Of a DNA stretch of 64,000 nt, positions 61,031-64,000 are shown piece by piece. Location of the stretch: the NCBI RefSeq assembly GCF_012271765.1, contig NZ_VRKO01000003.1, positions 62,001 to 126,000 on the forward strand. The letters are read 5' to 3'. The notes beneath the pieces were generated by a model. That model saw only the letters and a list, made by a program, of their open reading frames with translations. It searched no databases and was not told the origin of the DNA. This DNA is from Erwinia rhapontici. GTDB taxonomy: Bacteria > Pseudomonadota > Gammaproteobacteria > Enterobacterales > Enterobacteriaceae. The stretch's first letter is position 1. Every line of letters starts with the position of its first letter. Both the position numbers and the translations under genes were made by a program.

Positions 61031-62179
61031 TTACTGACTGACCAGTAAACCACTCTGAGAAGAACTATTCTGTGCAGAAGAGAATATCGGTGCGCCGGCC
61101 CCTGGGGCATTTTTCAGCACCCAGACGCGGCCATAATGGTTAAACCAGCCCGCCATATGCCCGGCATCGGGGCCGATTCCCTGGTATATGTCGAAGTGCT
61201 GCCCTTTAATGGCCCCCCCTACATCCAGCGACACCATTATACGCATCTCATATTTGCCGGTAAATTTACCGTTGTTATCCAGCAACGGAATCTCTGCCAG
61301 CAGCGCAGTACCCGGTGGGATCAACGCACGGTCAGCCGCGACCGAAGCTTTTGCCACCAGCGGCACCGCGCTGGCACCACGCACGGGCGCAAAGTTCTCA
61401 GGTTTAAAGAAGACAAAGGAAGGGTTCTGCTCCAGCAGTTCGCGCACCTCAGCCGGGCTGTGCGTTTCGCCCCACTGACGGATAGCCTGCATCGACATGT
61501 CTTCGCGCTTCACTTCACCGCGGTCGATCAGAACTTTACCGATACTGCGATAAGGATGGCCATTCTTACCACCGTAGCCGAAGAACGTCAGCGGACGCCC
61601 ATCCCCGTAGTCAACATAGCCGCTGCCCTGCACATCCATAATAAAGTTATCCATCAGCGAATTGCTGTAGCCCGCGATAAAGCGTTCATCCAGCGCACCA
61701 CTGTAGATTTCCGCCCGGCTTGGCAGCTTCCTGCCCTTACTACGCGGTGGCATACGGTATAAAGGATACTGGAATTCACCCTGGCGGGTGTAACGCGCCT
61801 GAATCACCGGGGTGTAGTAACCGGTAAACTGAACGTTGCCATAATTGTCGGTGCCTTCCATCTGATATGCATCCAGACCGAACTGGCGCAACTGACGAGT
61901 ATCGCCCCCGGCCATCAGCCAGCTCTCGATGGCGCTATAGGTGCCGGACTGACGCGAATACATGCCCGCAGAGGAAAAACGGATTTGAGAAACCTGGTCG
62001 GCAAAGTCTTTGCCATTCACCGGGCGCCCCTTCGCGTTGGGCTGATTGACCAGCGCCAGCGGTTGATTCAGTGTCCCATCCTTATACTGTTGCCCACGAT
62101 CGGTGGGTTTCGACGAACACCCCGCCAGCAGCGCCAGCAGCGTGCCGGTCACCAGATATTTTGCCCAACCTGCTTTCAT
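61031..62179 (-). CDS. mltA: Membrane-bound lytic transglycosylase A
   Basis: Outer-membrane lipoprotein that cleaves the glycan strands of peptidoglycan to 1,6-anhydro products. 382 residues, slightly longer than E. coli MltA. Lipobox ALLAGC (Cys21), MltA domain from VQFTGYYTPVI, and the C-terminal 3D domain with LDVGGAIKGQHFDIYQG (catalytic Asp region). Confidence 0.96.
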   Translation of the reverse strand: MKAGWAKYLVTGTLLALLAGCSSKPTDRGQQYKDGTLNQPLALVNQPNAKGRPVNGKDFADQVSQIRFSSAGMYSRQSGTYSAIESWLMAGGDTRQLRQFGLDAYQMEGTDNYGNVQFTGYYTPVIQARYTRQGEFQYPLYRMPPRSKGRKLPSRAEIYSGALDERFIAGYSNSLMDNFIMDVQGSGYVDYGDGRPLTFFGYGGKNGHPYRSIGKVLIDRGEVKREDMSMQAIRQWGETHSPAEVRELLEQNPSFVFFKPENFAPVRGASAVPLVAKASVAADRALIPPGTALLAEIPLLDNNGKFTGKYEMRIMVSLDVGGAIKGQHFDIYQGIGPDAGHMAGWFNHYGRVWVLKNAPGAGAPIFSSAQNSSSQSGLLVSQ

Positions 62180-62344
62180 GCCTTCTTTACCTTTATACGG
62201 GAACCCTGCGCGAAGATAGCAAAGGCACCGCCATAATTAAATGCGCCTTCTGAAAAAGACCTGAGGCATTTGTGCAACATTCCAGCATCTGAGCGTAAAA
62301 ATCCATCACAACCACGATTTTAGCCACTTATCTGCAAAAAGGGG

Positions 62345-62372
62345 TTGCAAGAAAACCCATCAGGCGTATAGT
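62345..62372 (+). promoter_or_regulatory. Promoter of the initiator tRNA gene
   Basis: TTGCAA (62345-62350) and TATAGT (62367-62372) are separated by 16 bases and are followed by a GC-rich GCGC discriminator, typical of growth-rate and ppGpp-controlled stable RNA promoters. Confidence 0.7.
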
Positions 62373-62385
62373 GCGCAACCACGGA

Positions 62386-62462
<77 letters not shown>

Positions 62463-62466
62463 ATTA

Positions 62467-62489
62467 AACACCCTTAAGGGTGTTTTTTT
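62467..62489 (+). terminator. Terminator of the initiator tRNA gene
   Basis: AACACCC, loop TTAA and GGGTGTT followed by a T run, directly after the tRNA. Confidence 0.85.
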
Positions 62490-62547
62490 GTATCTGTCGT
62501 TTGTCCCCCTCTTGCTGAATCACAGCGGAATCCTTTCCGCCCGTTGA

Positions 62548-63795
62548 CTATTTATGCAGTGCCAGCGGCGCACCGTTAGCAAAATACGCTTTAATCCCTG
62601 CCAGAATGGAATCCGCCACCTGATGCTGAAAACGTGTGGTGCGTAATTTACGTTCCTCTTCGATATTGCTGATAAAGGCCGTTTCTACCAGAATCGAAGG
62701 GATATCCGGTGCTTTCAGTACCGCAAAGCCTGCCTGATCCACCGTCCGCTTATGCAGATGGTTAATTTTCCCCATGCGCGACAACACCTCTTTGCCAAAC
62801 TTCAGACTGTCGTTAATCGTCAGGCTCTGCACCATATCGAACATGGTGTGGTCGAGGTAACGGTCGCCGCTTCTGCTAACGCCCCCAATCAGATCGGATT
62901 CATTCTGCGTCTGTGCCAGAAAACGGGCAGCGGTACTGGTTGCCCCTTTCGTCGACAGCGCAAACACCGATGATCCGCGTGCCGCACGGCTGGTAAATGC
63001 ATCAGCATGAATCGAGATAAACAGGTCGGCACGCTGCTTGCGCGCTTTCGCCACACGCACTTTCAGGGGAATAAAGACATCCTCATTGCGCGTCATATAG
63101 GCACGCATGTTCGGCTGCTTATCGATCAGGGCCTTCAGCCGTCGGCCAATCTTCAGCACCACATCTTTCTCGCGCGTTTTATGCTTACCAACGGCCCCGG
63201 AGTCTTCACCGCCGTGGCCGGGATCGATCATGATGACAATGGGACGATCCCGACCCGCCTTACCGGGAAGCGGTGCGGCCGCTGGCTGGCTGCGTTCGAG
63301 ATCGCCCTTGTTGTAATCTTCCAGCAATGCCAGTAGCGGATCATCATTGTGCTGTTGTGTTTGCACCGGATAGAGATCCAGTACCAGACGATTTTTGATC
63401 CCGGCAACCGGATCGAGCGTAAAAATACGCGGCGCAACGTTTTGCTTTAGCTCAAGCACCAGCCGGACGGTGTTTTGGTCGAACTGGCCGACACGCGCAT
63501 TTTTAATATAGGGATCGTCCTGACGGACCAGATTGCCCACGCTATTCAGCGCCGAATTCAGCCGGATATTATCGATATCCACGACCACGCGATCGGGATT
63601 GCTGAGGGCAAACTGCTTATACTTAAGCGGCGTGTTGGACTCAATGGTCAGACGTGAATAAGTAGAAGAAGGCCAGAGGCGGATCGCGACCACATGGCCG
63701 CTGGCGGCCATGCCGACACGGCTGATGCTGAGTAACCAGGCTGCGCCTGCCCCTTGTAATAACCGCCGCCGGTTAAGTGAGGTTGAATCGGTCAT
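62548..63795 (-). CDS. amiC: N-acetylmuramoyl-L-alanine amidase AmiC
   Basis: Periplasmic amidase that splits septal peptidoglycan during daughter-cell separation. 415 residues: twin-arginine signal (NRRRLLQG, hydrophobic to about residue 31), AMIN septal-targeting domain (about 35-145), a linker, and the Amidase_3 domain with zinc ligands in [14 protein letters not shown], the SIHADAF motif and the late VETAFISN glutamate. It needs activation by NlpD, also in this window. Confidence 0.97.
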   Translation of the reverse strand: MTDSTSLNRRRLLQGAGAAWLLSISRVGMAASGHVVAIRLWPSSTYSRLTIESNTPLKYKQFALSNPDRVVVDIDNIRLNSALNSVGNLVRQDDPYIKNARVGQFDQNTVRLVLELKQNVAPRIFTLDPVAGIKNRLVLDLYPVQTQQHNDDPLLALLEDYNKGDLERSQPAAAPLPGKAGRDRPIVIMIDPGHGGEDSGAVGKHKTREKDVVLKIGRRLKALIDKQPNMRAYMTRNEDVFIPLKVRVAKARKQRADLFISIHADAFTSRAARGSSVFALSTKGATSTAARFLAQTQNESDLIGGVSRSGDRYLDHTMFDMVQSLTINDSLKFGKEVLSRMGKINHLHKRTVDQAGFAVLKAPDIPSILVETAFISNIEEERKLRTTRFQHQVADSILAGIKAYFANGAPLALHK

Positions 63796-64000
63796 GCCAC
63801 TCCTGATGCGTTGCTGTGTTTAATAAAAAGCCAATAACAAAAATTTTGCAAAAACTTTAACGAATCCACCAGGCAGTGTCACCCAAAAAAAGCGAATAAA
63901 TGCAGGGCATTAGCCACAGAGAAATGCGGTAGCAAGTGATAAGTAAGGATAAATGCCACTTGCACCCGGAGTGATAAAAGAATAAAAATACACTTTTACC
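63796..64000. other. Region upstream of amiC, window end
   Basis: No gene is seen in the final 205 bases. They are AT-rich and probably contain the amiC promoter and, if the order follows E. coli, the start of the argA control region on the other strand. Confidence 0.4.

Overview
This window looks like a chromosomal core segment of an enterobacterium, most likely Erwiniaceae (Pantoea/Erwinia type). The gene order rpoS-nlpD-pcm-surE ... truD-ispF-ispD-ftsB-ygbE-cysC-cysN-cysD ... iap ... cysH-cysI-cysJ-queD ... queE ... eno-pyrG-mazG-relA ... barA ... yqcA-truC-yqcC-csrB-syd-queF-ppnN ... xni ... rlmM-ygdD-gcvA/gcvB-ygdI-csdA-csdE-tcdA-mltA-tRNA-fMet-amiC is the Escherichia coli 60-64 min backbone read nearly colinearly. 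The taxon is inferred from gene order and protein similarity recalled from memory, not from a search.

Region by region. (1) 1-3817: stationary-phase sigma factor, the envelope LytM factor NlpD, and the repair/survival genes pcm and surE. (2) 3986-12007: an accessory operon of eight overlapping genes inserted exactly between surE and truD, which are normally adjacent. It encodes a KAS III-like condensing enzyme, an NAD-dependent 3-beta-HSD-like reductase, a metallo-beta-lactamase-fold hydrolase, an adenylate-forming enzyme related to F390 synthetase, a PAP2-type membrane phosphatase, a membrane di-iron hydroxylase and two paralogous fatty-acyl desaturases. It reads as an uncharacterised lipid or secondary-metabolite pathway, with partial analogy to OleA/OleC/OleD olefin and beta-lactone synthesis. 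(3) 12183-19726: truD-ispF-ispD-ftsB, ygbE, and a cysGDNC sulfate-activation and siroheme operon. (4) 20126-21410: iap and a YciI-like gene. (5) 21905-23649: a visibly AT-rich orphan type VI secretion cassette with an Hcp tube protein, a peptidoglycan amidase effector, a secreted immunity candidate and a broken second immunity copy. (6) 23782-28690: cysHIJ and divergent queD. (7) 28929-34621: accessory transport genes (a cystine-type ABC importer, then a leaderless family-5 solute-binding protein), and a LysR regulator divergent from a periplasmic MBL-like protein that lacks the usual zinc motif. (8) 34718-45731: queE, a chemoreceptor, an OafA-type acyltransferase, eno, pyrG, mazG and relA. 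(9) 46322-63795: the BarA sensor kinase, its likely target csrB sRNA, the syd/queF/ppnN/xni/rlmM block, gcvA with the divergent GcvB sRNA, the csd sulfur-transfer genes, mltA, one initiator tRNA and amiC.

Several partners lie in the same window. BarA (through UvrY, not here) activates csrB, and a GacA/UvrY-like palindrome is visible upstream of csrB. GcvA activates gcvB. NlpD, at the left end, is the known activator of AmiC, at the right end. CysG supplies siroheme for the sulfite reductase CysI; CysDNC and CysHJI together reduce sulfate to sulfide. QueD, QueE and QueF supply three steps of queuosine precursor synthesis. rlmD, usually between relA and barA, is absent from that position.

Starts were chosen by homology and ribosome-binding sites. 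GTG starts are used for cysG and for two genes of the lipid operon, and TTG for ppnN. No CRISPR array, prophage or insertion sequence was seen.
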